In this document: positions 53,216 through 61,922 of the stretch, in pieces
How positions within the stretch are numbered: position 1 is the first letter of the stretch
Layout of the letters: every line of letters begins with the position of its first letter
Assembly (NCBI GenBank): GCA_947500385.1
Contig: CANMSA010000003.1
Span: 248,001-312,000, forward strand
Reading direction: 5' to 3'
DNA from: an uncultured Flavobacteriaceae bacterium
Lineage (GTDB): Bacteria; Bacteroidota; Bacteroidia; Flavobacteriales; Flavobacteriaceae
DNA: 64,000 bases
Notes under the pieces: generated by a model
Told to the model about the DNA's origin: nothing
Database searches by the model: none
What the model saw: the letters and a program-made list of their open reading frames with translations, nothing else
Program-made: the position numbers and the translations under genes

Positions 53216-53479
53216 ATGGGTTTTTTGAAGGCAGTACTTTTTATTTTACTGGGATATTACCTGTTTAAGTTCATACTAAAAATGTTCGCTCCCCGCATTC
53301 TCGGGTATGCGGCCAAGAAAACCGAGGAGCGTTTCCGCGAGCGTTTCGGAGACTTTGGAGATTTTGGTCCACGGCCGTCACAGGAAAATGATAATGTCAT
53401 TATTAATAAGAATAACAATAAGAAAAGGGAATCATCTCAAAAAGTTGGGGAATATATTGACTTCGAGGAAATTGATTGA
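53216..53479 (+). CDS. DUF4834 family protein
   Basis: An 87-residue protein. One membrane span (AVLFILLGYYLFKFILKMF) is followed by an amphipathic charged helix (AKKTEERFRERFGDFG) and a polar tail ending VGEYIDFEEID, the conserved C-terminal motif of DUF4834. Function unknown. It directly precedes the YfhO gene, which has its own promoter box right after this stop codon. Confidence 0.88.
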   Translation: MGFLKAVLFILLGYYLFKFILKMFAPRILGYAAKKTEERFRERFGDFGDFGPRPSQENDNVIINKNNNKKRESSQKVGEYIDFEEID

Positions 53480-53480
53480 G

Positions 53481-53488
53481 TATTTTTG
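53481..53488 (+). promoter_or_regulatory. -7 promoter box of the YfhO-glycosyltransferase-flippase operon
   Basis: TATTTTTG followed by C, with TTG 21 bases upstream (53457-53459, inside the DUF4834 gene); 33 bases before the YfhO start. Confidence 0.55.
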
Positions 53489-53521
53489 CCTAAATAGCAT
53501 AACCAATCACCATACCGCCCC

Positions 53522-55966
53522 ATGAAAATCGGTCTCAAAGCGTTCTTTATACATTTTTTCGTAACAGTCTTTTTTATTATAGCGGCGCTTGCCTATTTTA
53601 GCCCTGTTCTTTCTGGAAAAGTACTTTACCAATCGGATATTGCCCAATATACGGGCATGGCAAAAGAACAGAACGATTTCAGGAAACTTTATGAAGAAGA
53701 ACCGTATTGGACCAATAGCGCCTTTGGTGGGATGCCCACCTATCAGCTTGGAGCCTACTATCCACATGATTACGTTAAAAAATTAGACAGACTAATTCGT
53801 TTTCTACCGCGACCGGCGGACTATCTTTTTCTATATTTTATAGGCTTTTATATTTTACTTTGCTGCATGAAGATCGACTACCGCCTTGCTGTGGTAGGTG
53901 CTTTGGCGTTTGGATTCTCAACTTACCTAATCATCATTTTTGGCGCCGGCCATAATGCCAAAGCCCATGCAATCGGTTATTTGCCTATGTTGCTTGGGGG
54001 CATTGTATTGGTATTCAGAAAAAAGTATTTATGGGGATTTGTGCTCACGGCCTTGGCAATGGCTTTAGAAGTGCGAGCGAACCATTATCAAATGACGTAT
54101 TACTTTATGTTATTGGTATTGATTTTGGGAGTAGCCTATTTGGTTGATGCCATCCTACAGAAAAAACTAAAACATTTTGGTATTTCGGTCGGTATTTTGT
54201 TGTTGGCCGTTGGGCTGGGAATTGCCGCGAACGCTACAGGTTTGCTGGCAACTAAGGAGTATGCCGATTGGAGTACTAGAGGACCCTCCGAACTTACGAT
54301 CGATCCCGAAGGCAATCCGAAGGAAAATACGGGAGGTCTGGATCGTGCCTATATTACACAATGGAGTTATGGAGTAGCAGAGTCTTTAAATTTGTTCGTG
54401 CCACGCCTGTTTGGGGGGGCTACTTTTGAAGATTTGGGAGAAGATTCCAAATCCTATGACTTTCTGATCGATCAAGGTTTGCCGCGTACCCGAGCGTTGG
54501 AGTTTTCAAAACAAGTGCCAACGTATTGGGGAGACCAACCGGGGACATCCGGACCGGCATATATCGGGGCCATCGTATTTTTTCTATTCATCTTAGGGCT
54601 CATTCTGGTAAAGGGAAAAACCAAATGGTGGTTGCTCGGTGGGGTGCTTCTGTCATTGCTATTGTCTTGGGGAAAGAACTTTGAACTGCTTACAGATTTT
54701 ATGATCGATTATTTTCCTTTGTATGACAAGTTTAGGGCCGTCTCTTCCATACAAGTCATTTTAGAGTTATGTGCTCCGATATTGGGAATCCTCGCCGTAT
54801 CGAAACTGTTTGAAACAACGATAGCGAAGAAAGATAAATTAGTTGCTTTGAAGGTGGCTTTTTTGGGCGTTGCAGGCCTAGGGGTATGTTTGCTATTGTT
54901 CAAGGGTATGTTCTCATTTGAGGGACCTAGAGACCGAATGTTCATGGAAAATTATGGAAACGAACTGTATTCTTTGATTGTATTGGATCGCAAGGCGATC
55001 TATAACGCGGATCTTTTCCGCTCCTTGCTCTATATAACCTTAACGGCAGTTTTGCTTTGGTTTTATGTAAAGGGCAAGCTGAAGCAAAACCTGGTGTTGA
55101 TCGGCTTGGGCGTACTCATCGTATTCGACTTGGTCGGGGTGAGCCAGCGGTACGTAAACAATGATAGTTTTGTGGGCAAAAGACAAATGACACAGCCCTT
55201 TCAAGAGACCGCGGTGCATAAGCAAATTTTACAGGACGAAACGGTCTATCGGGTGTTCAACCCCAGTGAAGGGTGGGATTCAGCAGGTACTTCCTTTTTT
55301 CACCAATCAATTACCGGATATCACGCCGCAAAACCTGCGGGCATGCAGGATCTTTTCTATTTCTATATTTTCAAAGGAAACATCGGTGTTCTAAATATGC
55401 TGAATGTAAAATATGTGATACAGCAAGATAAGGAGGGGCGCAGTTATCCCGCCTTGAATCCCGATGCAAATGGCAATGGTTGGTTCGTAGAACAGTTGTT
55501 GGAAGTACAAAGTGCCGATGATGAAATAAAAGCGTTGGAAGCCTTGGATACCAAAAAGGTGGCTGTGGTGAATACTTCAAAGGTAAAAGGGATTAACAGA
55601 ACACGCTTTCAGGTAGATAGTCTTACGACTGTTTCTTTGACAGACTATCAACCCAATCACTTAACCTATACCACTACCAATCCCAATGCCGGCGTAGCGG
55701 TGTTCTCAGAAATGTATTATGCCAACGGATGGAATGCCTATATTGACGGGCAATTGAAAGACCATTTCAAAGTAAACTATGTACTTAGAGGTCTTAAGGT
55801 GCCGGAGGGAAATCACACGGTAGAATTTAAGTTCGAACCACAAGTGGTTCAAACGGGAAGTAAAATCACGTTGGCCAGCTCTGTACTATTAGGCTTGGTG
55901 GTTTTGGGTGGTATCGGTTTTAGTTTCTGGCGATCAAGAGAGAAAGAGGAAAAAACCGTTGCCTGA
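53522..55966 (+). CDS. YfhO family membrane protein
   Basis: An 814-residue multi-pass membrane protein. Many hydrophobic helices occupy about residues 8-560, including a GT-C-like first loop with YQSDIAQYTGMAKEQ and PYWTNSAFGGMPTYQLG. A soluble C-terminal part contains FNPSEGWDSAGTSFFHQSITGYHAAKPAGMQDLF and FSEMYYANGWNAYIDG, then a last helix and a basic end. YfhO proteins are GT-C-fold membrane proteins linked to glycosylation of lipoteichoic acid in Firmicutes; in Bacteroidota the acceptor is unknown. The stop overlaps the next start by one base (TGATG). Confidence 0.92.
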   Translation: MKIGLKAFFIHFFVTVFFIIAALAYFSPVLSGKVLYQSDIAQYTGMAKEQNDFRKLYEEEPYWTNSAFGGMPTYQLGAYYPHDYVKKLDRLIRFLPRPADYLFLYFIGFYILLCCMKIDYRLAVVGALAFGFSTYLIIIFGAGHNAKAHAIGYLPMLLGGIVLVFRKKYLWGFVLTALAMALEVRANHYQMTYYFMLLVLILGVAYLVDAILQKKLKHFGISVGILLLAVGLGIAANATGLLATKEYADWSTRGPSELTIDPEGNPKENTGGLDRAYITQWSYGVAESLNLFVPRLFGGATFEDLGEDSKSYDFLIDQGLPRTRALEFSKQVPTYWGDQPGTSGPAYIGAIVFFLFILGLILVKGKTKWWLLGGVLLSLLLSWGKNFELLTDFMIDYFPLYDKFRAVSSIQVILELCAPILGILAVSKLFETTIAKKDKLVALKVAFLGVAGLGVCLLLFKGMFSFEGPRDRMFMENYGNELYSLIVLDRKAIYNADLFRSLLYITLTAVLLWFYVKGKLKQNLVLIGLGVLIVFDLVGVSQRYVNNDSFVGKRQMTQPFQETAVHKQILQDETVYRVFNPSEGWDSAGTSFFHQSITGYHAAKPAGMQDLFYFYIFKGNIGVLNMLNVKYVIQQDKEGRSYPALNPDANGNGWFVEQLLEVQSADDEIKALEALDTKKVAVVNTSKVKGINRTRFQVDSLTTVSLTDYQPNHLTYTTTNPNAGVAVFSEMYYANGWNAYIDGQLKDHFKVNYVLRGLKVPEGNHTVEFKFEPQVVQTGSKITLASSVLLGLVVLGGIGFSFWRSREKEEKTVA

Positions 55967-57246
55967 TGAAAAAGGTGCTCATCATCGCGTATTACTGGCC
56001 TCCGGCAGGCGGTCCTGGCGTACAGCGATGGTTAAAATTTGTAAAGTATTTACCCCATTTCGATATTGAACCCATCGTGTATGTTCCCGATAACCCGCAC
56101 TACCCAATTGAAGATGCAACATTGGCGACCGAGATACCGAAAGAGGTCGTAGTGCACAAGCAGCCTATTTTTGAACCCTACCGCCTTGCCAGTCTGGTTT
56201 CTTCAAAAAAGACAAAACGTATTAGTTCTGGGATTATACAAACGAAAAACCCGTCGGTTTTGGAAAAAACAATGCTTTGGGTACGTGGTAACTTCTTTAT
56301 TCCCGATGCCCGAAAGTATTGGGTGAAACCTTCGGTAAAATATATTTCCGCGCTTTTGGAAAGAGAGCAGATCGATACGATTATCACCACGGGGCCTCCG
56401 CATAGTGTTCATTTAATAGGAGTGCAGTTAAAACAGCACCGCACTCTTCGATGGATTGCGGATTTTCGAGATCCATGGACTTCTATCGGGTATCATAAAA
56501 AATTGCGGTTGACCGGCAGATCTCAAAAAAAACACAAGGCTTTAGAGCATTTGGTGCTCAATAGGGCCGATTGTTTGTTGGTGACCAGTCAAACGACCAA
56601 AGATGAGTTTGCCGCAATTACTGAAAAACCAATCAGTGTCATCACTAACGGGTTTGACTCGGATTACCGAGGTGGGGCCCATTTAGATGAACGATTTACC
56701 ATAGCGCATATCGGTTCGTTGTTGGCCGGCAGAAATCCGAAAAACCTATGGAAAGCCCTATCAGATCTCGCTTCTGAAAACGAACTTTTTCGTGCCGCCT
56801 TACAGATAGAATTTATAGGGGTTGTAAGCCAAGAAGTAATGGCAAGCCTTTATCGTTATGAATTAGGACCTTATATAAAGCTTAAAGGGTATGTATCGCA
56901 CAAAGAAGCAATGCGCAAGCAACGCCAAGCACAATTGCTGCTATTAATAGAAATAGACTCGGAGGAGACCAAGGGCATAATTCCCGGAAAACTGTTCGAG
57001 TATATGGCCGCAAGGCGACCTATATTAGGAGTCGGTCCTCAAGAATGGGAAGCCGGGCAACTTATTCGGAACACTAATACAGGGGCCGTATTCAACTATG
57101 AGGACTCTGGTACGCTTAAAGATTTAATACGTAATTGGTTCGAAAACTATCGCGACTCGTCACTACATTTAAACGCTAAGAACATCGAAAAGTACAGCCG
57201 CAAAGCACTTACAGAACAACTAGCTAAGACGCTACAATGGGAATAG
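55966..57246 (+). CDS. Family 4-type glycosyltransferase
   Basis: A 426-residue GT-B glycosyltransferase. The N-terminus IAYYWPPAGGPGVQRWLKFVKYLP is typical of WbuB/GT4-like enzymes, with WIADFRDPW and VTSQTTKDEF in the middle and GIIPGKLFEYMAARRPILGVGP in the nucleotide-sugar domain. It would add a sugar to an envelope glycan on the cytoplasmic side. It is translationally coupled on both sides: one-base overlap with the YfhO gene and ten-base overlap with the flippase gene. Confidence 0.9.
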   Translation: MKKVLIIAYYWPPAGGPGVQRWLKFVKYLPHFDIEPIVYVPDNPHYPIEDATLATEIPKEVVVHKQPIFEPYRLASLVSSKKTKRISSGIIQTKNPSVLEKTMLWVRGNFFIPDARKYWVKPSVKYISALLEREQIDTIITTGPPHSVHLIGVQLKQHRTLRWIADFRDPWTSIGYHKKLRLTGRSQKKHKALEHLVLNRADCLLVTSQTTKDEFAAITEKPISVITNGFDSDYRGGAHLDERFTIAHIGSLLAGRNPKNLWKALSDLASENELFRAALQIEFIGVVSQEVMASLYRYELGPYIKLKGYVSHKEAMRKQRQAQLLLLIEIDSEETKGIIPGKLFEYMAARRPILGVGPQEWEAGQLIRNTNTGAVFNYEDSGTLKDLIRNWFENYRDSSLHLNAKNIEKYSRKALTEQLAKTLQWE

Positions 57247-58694
57247 TACTCAAACAATCGTTGAACAATACGATCATAACCTATATTGGTTTTGGAATTG
57301 GGGCGATTAACCTGTTGTTTTTGTATACTAGTTTTATGACCGATGCCTATTACGGCCTCGTTCAATTTATATTATCGGCAGCAACAATCCTAATGCCCCT
57401 TTTAGCCTTTGGTGTACCCAATACCATGGTCAAGTTTTACAGTAGTTTTAAAGATGATAAAACCCAAGATGCGTTTTTAACGGCCATGTTGCTCTTGCCC
57501 TTGCTTCTTGTTGTGCCGATCGCGGCGGTTTCCTATTGGGCCAATGACACTATCGGTTCTTTTCTTTCACGGGAAAATGACTTGGTAAAAGGCTATGTTG
57601 GTCACATTTTTCTGGTAGGGATAGCAATGGCTTATTTTGAAGTTTTTTATGCATGGACAAGGGTACAGATGAAATCGGTTTTTGGAAATTTCATGAAAGA
57701 GATTTTCTGCCGAATAGGACAAACGATCTTGCTCGTACTCTTATATTATGAACTGATAGGCATTACTTTTTTCATGAACGCTTTGGTGGGCTTTTACCTG
57801 GCGAGGGCGCTGATTATGAAATTGTACGCCTTTTACCTGAGAATGCCGAAACTTACTTTTTCTTTCCCGGCTGAAATGGGTAAAATAGGCACCTATACTT
57901 TGTTGATCATCCTTGGCGGATCTACGGCGATCGTATTGTTGGAAGTTGATAAGGTGATGTTGAACCAATATATTAAAATTGAAAATGTTGCCTACTACAG
58001 CGTAGCGGGGTTTATGGCCGCCACGGTAGCGGTTCCCTCCCGGGCAATGAACCAGATCATGTACCCGTTGACCGCTAAACTGTTGAATGAGAACGACGCT
58101 GCCGGTCTAAAAAAATTGTACCAGAAAAGTTCTTTGACACTTTTTCTGATTGCCGGGTTTTTATTCGTTTTACTGCTGCTCAATCTAAACGAAATTTATG
58201 CCCTATTACCCGCTGCATATCGCGGCGGGGTGTTAATCGTATTTTGGATAGGCATGGCAAAGGTTACCGATGCCGTCTTAGGGAATATCAATTCTATTTT
58301 ATTCAATTCAAACTACTATCGAGCAGTGTTGTTTATGGGGGTAGGGTTGGCCTTGTTGACCATAGGGTTCAATCTTTGGTTGATTCCTACCTATGGACTG
58401 AATGGCGCGGCCATCGCGAGCTTTTTTGCCTTTTTCACCTACAATCTGATCAAGCTTATTTTTGTATATCGAAAATACAGGATGCTGCCTTTTTCAACGG
58501 CTACGGCAAAGGTATTGGTCTTGTTGGGAGGTATGGTGGCGGTGTTCTATTTTGTTCAGTTTCCATTTCACCCAATTGTAAGTATCGTGTTAAAAACAGG
58601 ATTGATGAGCGGTTTGTATGTATGGGTCTTGTATCGTTTTACTGTTTCAGAAGATCTTTCAAGCCTTTTGAAAAATCTTTTAAAGCGTACCTAG
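57237..58694 (+). CDS. Polysaccharide biosynthesis protein / Wzx-like flippase
   Basis: A 485-residue protein with about 12-14 hydrophobic helices of the MATE/MOP superfamily. LKQSLNNTIITYIGFGIGAINLLFLYTSFM is the typical start, EVDKVMLNQY and YSVAGFMAATVAVPSRAMNQIMYPL the central region, and FNLWLIPTYGLNGAAIASFFAFFTYNLIKL the C-terminal pattern of polysaccharide exporters. It would move lipid-linked glycans across the inner membrane, in partnership with the overlapping glycosyltransferase and YfhO genes. Confidence 0.92.
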   Translation: MGIVLKQSLNNTIITYIGFGIGAINLLFLYTSFMTDAYYGLVQFILSAATILMPLLAFGVPNTMVKFYSSFKDDKTQDAFLTAMLLLPLLLVVPIAAVSYWANDTIGSFLSRENDLVKGYVGHIFLVGIAMAYFEVFYAWTRVQMKSVFGNFMKEIFCRIGQTILLVLLYYELIGITFFMNALVGFYLARALIMKLYAFYLRMPKLTFSFPAEMGKIGTYTLLIILGGSTAIVLLEVDKVMLNQYIKIENVAYYSVAGFMAATVAVPSRAMNQIMYPLTAKLLNENDAAGLKKLYQKSSLTLFLIAGFLFVLLLLNLNEIYALLPAAYRGGVLIVFWIGMAKVTDAVLGNINSILFNSNYYRAVLFMGVGLALLTIGFNLWLIPTYGLNGAAIASFFAFFTYNLIKLIFVYRKYRMLPFSTATAKVLVLLGGMVAVFYFVQFPFHPIVSIVLKTGLMSGLYVWVLYRFTVSEDLSSLLKNLLKRT

Positions 58695-58698
58695 AAAA

Positions 58699-59220
58699 CT
58701 AAAGTAATTTCTTGGCTACATCTTCCCAGCTATTCGCACGTTCATGTCCTTCACTGTGAATGTTATGCGGCGAAGTGAACAGGATGGTGCGGCCATTAAA
58801 ACTATCAAGATTATAGCTTCGGTCGTCTATGAGGATATCTCCCTTCAAAATATGTTTGTCACCACATAAGATTCTATTTTTCCAATGAATAAAGGGAAAG
58901 TACTCATCTATCCAGTCTGATTTTTCTATGAGGGAGTTGGGAAATTGCATGGCGGCCGAAGCAATGAACAAATCATATTGCTTACTCAATTCTTTTAGTA
59001 CATCCTGACTATTTTCAATAGGGGGCAAGTCCCTAAAGAAGCCTTCTTGCCTTGCATGGTTACGAATACTTTTTTGATGGGCCTCAGGAACACATTGCCA
59101 CACTTCTTTTCCCATACAAGCTTCTTGTGTTAAGGAAGCATCAAAATCCCGATTGTAGGTGGTAATATGAGCCCCATAGGTATCTGCGATTACCTCATCC
59201 ATATCAATAAATAGTGTCAT
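58699..59220 (-). CDS. 5'(3')-deoxyribonucleotidase-like HAD phosphatase
   Basis: A 173-residue HAD-fold protein. FIDMDEVIADTYGAHITTYN holds the nucleophile Asp6 and Asp8, FIASAAMQFPNS is motif II, and GDILIDDRSYNLDSFNG supplies the C-terminal acidic pair. This set matches the NT5C family, which dephosphorylates deoxypyrimidine nucleotides. It ends five bases after the convergent flippase gene. Confidence 0.9.
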   Translation of the reverse strand: MTLFIDMDEVIADTYGAHITTYNRDFDASLTQEACMGKEVWQCVPEAHQKSIRNHARQEGFFRDLPPIENSQDVLKELSKQYDLFIASAAMQFPNSLIEKSDWIDEYFPFIHWKNRILCGDKHILKGDILIDDRSYNLDSFNGRTILFTSPHNIHSEGHERANSWEDVAKKLL

Positions 59221-59488
59221 GTAGTATATTTTGGACGAAGATCGAACTTTTACTCGATAATCGAAGCTTAAATCAACGGAGGTTTGTGCTAAGTATATTT
59301 TTTTAGAACGAATATCTCCACGACTTTTCGCATGGTGGGCTTCCGAAAACAGGAAATTGACGGGAAGTAGTCGATGATGTAATGAAGAAGCGTATCACTA
59401 AGCTTCAACCTGGCGGTGATTCCCCCCTTTTTCAATTGATTATTTGAGCTGCAAATCGTACTTTCAACCAGTCCCTAAAATAACCCAT

Positions 59489-61789
59489 ATGAAGTCTGGT
59501 TTTAAAAGAAACGTTTCGGTACGCGGTTCGGAAGAGTTTACAGAAATTCGTTTATCCGAACCCCAGCGGCAGGCTGCCGGTTTAACAGGGGTGAAGGAAG
59601 CCTTGCGACATAGCTTTAAAGAAATGGGAGTCGTGCGATCCATGCGGGCCCTTTTAGAAATGAACCAGGAAGATGGCTTTGACTGCCCTTCCTGCGCATG
59701 GCCGAATCCGGAAAACCCGTCGAAAATTGCGGAGTATTGCGAGAATGGGGCAAAAGCCTTGGCAGATGAAGCAACCACCAATCGGATAGGAAGTACTTTT
59801 TTTCAAAAACATTCCGTGGAGGAATTGTCGAGGCTTACAGACTATCAGCTTAACCAGTTTGGACGTATAATAGAACCGCTCGTACTTCGTCCAGGAAGCG
59901 TACATTATGAAGCCATTTCATGGGCGGCTGCGTATGAATTAATTTCTGAAGAATTGGGAAGACTCGCATCCCCAAATGAGGCCATCTTTTATACCTCTGG
60001 CCGTTCTAGCAATGAAGCGGCCTATTTATATGGAATGTTTGCCCGTGCCGTTGGTACCAATAACATGCCCGATTGTTCCAATATGTGTCACGAATCAAGC
60101 GGAGTGGCGCTTTCGGAAACTTTGGGAATAGGAAAGGGCTCGGTAAAACTAGAGGATCTTTACGGGGCGGAGGTGGTCATCGTCGCGGGGCAAAACCCCG
60201 GTACGAATCATCCCAGAATGTTGTCCGCTTTGGAAAAGTGTAAACAGAACGGGGGGAAAGTAATCAGTATTAACCCTTTGGAGGAAACGGGGTTGGTCAG
60301 CTTTAAAAACCCCCAAAAGGCAAAAGGACTATTGGGTGCAGGAACCGGTATCGCCGACATACACCTGCCGGTACGGATCAATCAGGATATTCCTCTTGTA
60401 AAGATACTCTTGAAGCGATTGGGTACGTTAAGCCAGGTCGATGCAACTGTTTTTGATCATGAATTTATAAGAGACCATGTCGAAGGGTATGAGGCCTTGT
60501 TGAAGGACTTGGAAAAGTATGAGGAAGCTGATTTACTGCAAAGATGTGGAGTGTCCGAAGAAAAAATAGCGGAAACCGTGTCGCTCCTGAGACATAGTAC
60601 CAAAATAGTGGTTTGCTGGGCTATGGGGCTCACCCAACATAAGAATGGCGTGGCGAACATACGGGAATTTGTAAACCTATTGTTGCTGAAAGGAGCCATT
60701 GGCAAACCTTATGCCGGGACCTGCCCGGTGCGGGGTCATAGTAATGTACAAGGGGATCGTAGTGTGGGGATCATGCATTTTGTAAATGCTTCTTTGAACG
60801 AACGCATCGAGAAACACTTGGGGTTTGTTCCCCCTAAAGATAAAGGAGTGGATACTGTTGGAGCAATGCAGGCGATGCACGAGGAACGGGCAAAGATGTT
60901 TGTTTGCCTGGGCGGAAATTTTCTGATGGCAACCTCAGATACCGAATATACGGCAGAAGCTTTGCAAAAATGCCGGCTAACGGTTCAGATCAGCACGAAA
61001 TTGAACAGGACACATTTGATTACCGGAAAAACGGCCCTGATTTTGCCCACTTTTGGACGTTCTGAAAAAGATCAAAAAGCGGGAGTACTACGACACCTTA
61101 CCATGGAAGATAGCATGGGAAGGGTACGCCAGTCACGCGGATTGCTGCGTCCCATTTCGGATATGATCAAGAGCGAACCTGAAATAATTGCAGAATTGGC
61201 CCACAAGTTTTTTAAAGGGGCGCACCCTGTTGACTGGAAAGGGATGGGGGAAGACTATGCAAAAATACGAGCGAGTATCGATACCGTCATCAAGGGATTT
61301 GAAGATACCGCTGCGCGTTCAAAAGGGGTGGGCTACTATCTCCCAAACAATGTGCGGGAACGCGATTTCAGCATGTTGCCCAATGGAAAAGCGCAATTGA
61401 CAATCAACGACCTGCCAAACCATGCATTGAAGGAGGATGAGTTTATTCTTATGACCATTCGATCCCATGACCAGTTCAATACAACCATTTACGGATTGCA
61501 CGACCGCTACCGCGGAGTCTTCAATGAAAGACGGGTAGTGTTTATGAATAAAGTGGATATGGTTCGACTTTCGTTGGAGAAATTCGACGTAGTGGATATC
61601 TGCAGTGAATACGATGGAATTAGGCGAACTGCCAATCGTTTTAAAATAGTACCTTATAAAATTCCCAAAGGAAATTTGGCCGCTTACTTTCCAGAGACGA
61701 ATGTTTTGATACCCTACCATCAATACGCCGATAAAAGCAATACACCAATTAGTAAGTCTATAAAGGTCACTGTCGCAAAATGTGCTTGA
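59489..61789 (+). CDS. FdhF/YdeP family molybdopterin oxidoreductase
   Basis: A 766-residue bis-MGD enzyme. The N-terminal DCPSCAWPNP has a Cys pair where related enzymes bind an Fe-S cluster, and YTSGRSSNEAAYL, PDCSNMCHESSGVAL, VVIVAGQNPGTNHPRML and CPVRGHSNVQGDRSVG follow the family path. The Cys in NMCHESSG stands where formate dehydrogenase H has selenocysteine. The C-terminal MopB domain includes LMTIRSHDQFNTTIYG. There is no Tat signal, so it is cytoplasmic. YdeP is linked to acid resistance in E. coli; the reaction is not established. No partner subunits are nearby. ATG at 59489 is preferred to TTG at 59444. Confidence 0.92.
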   Translation: MKSGFKRNVSVRGSEEFTEIRLSEPQRQAAGLTGVKEALRHSFKEMGVVRSMRALLEMNQEDGFDCPSCAWPNPENPSKIAEYCENGAKALADEATTNRIGSTFFQKHSVEELSRLTDYQLNQFGRIIEPLVLRPGSVHYEAISWAAAYELISEELGRLASPNEAIFYTSGRSSNEAAYLYGMFARAVGTNNMPDCSNMCHESSGVALSETLGIGKGSVKLEDLYGAEVVIVAGQNPGTNHPRMLSALEKCKQNGGKVISINPLEETGLVSFKNPQKAKGLLGAGTGIADIHLPVRINQDIPLVKILLKRLGTLSQVDATVFDHEFIRDHVEGYEALLKDLEKYEEADLLQRCGVSEEKIAETVSLLRHSTKIVVCWAMGLTQHKNGVANIREFVNLLLLKGAIGKPYAGTCPVRGHSNVQGDRSVGIMHFVNASLNERIEKHLGFVPPKDKGVDTVGAMQAMHEERAKMFVCLGGNFLMATSDTEYTAEALQKCRLTVQISTKLNRTHLITGKTALILPTFGRSEKDQKAGVLRHLTMEDSMGRVRQSRGLLRPISDMIKSEPEIIAELAHKFFKGAHPVDWKGMGEDYAKIRASIDTVIKGFEDTAARSKGVGYYLPNNVRERDFSMLPNGKAQLTINDLPNHALKEDEFILMTIRSHDQFNTTIYGLHDRYRGVFNERRVVFMNKVDMVRLSLEKFDVVDICSEYDGIRRTANRFKIVPYKIPKGNLAAYFPETNVLIPYHQYADKSNTPISKSIKVTVAKCA

Positions 61790-61922
61790 ACTGTATGTCA
61801 TAATATGCAAAGCTTCAGGAATGTATGCATTTGAATTGGTATACTTTTTAGCAACCCTGAAAAAGCCATTCCATACCTTTAAAACGTTTGTAATCGGTTA
61901 CTTAATCGTTTGATACTATCGG

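Noticed and set aside
58244-58702. 152-codon plus-strand frame at the end of the flippase gene
   Set aside because: It is a second frame of the flippase coding region, whose own product shows conserved helices to the end.
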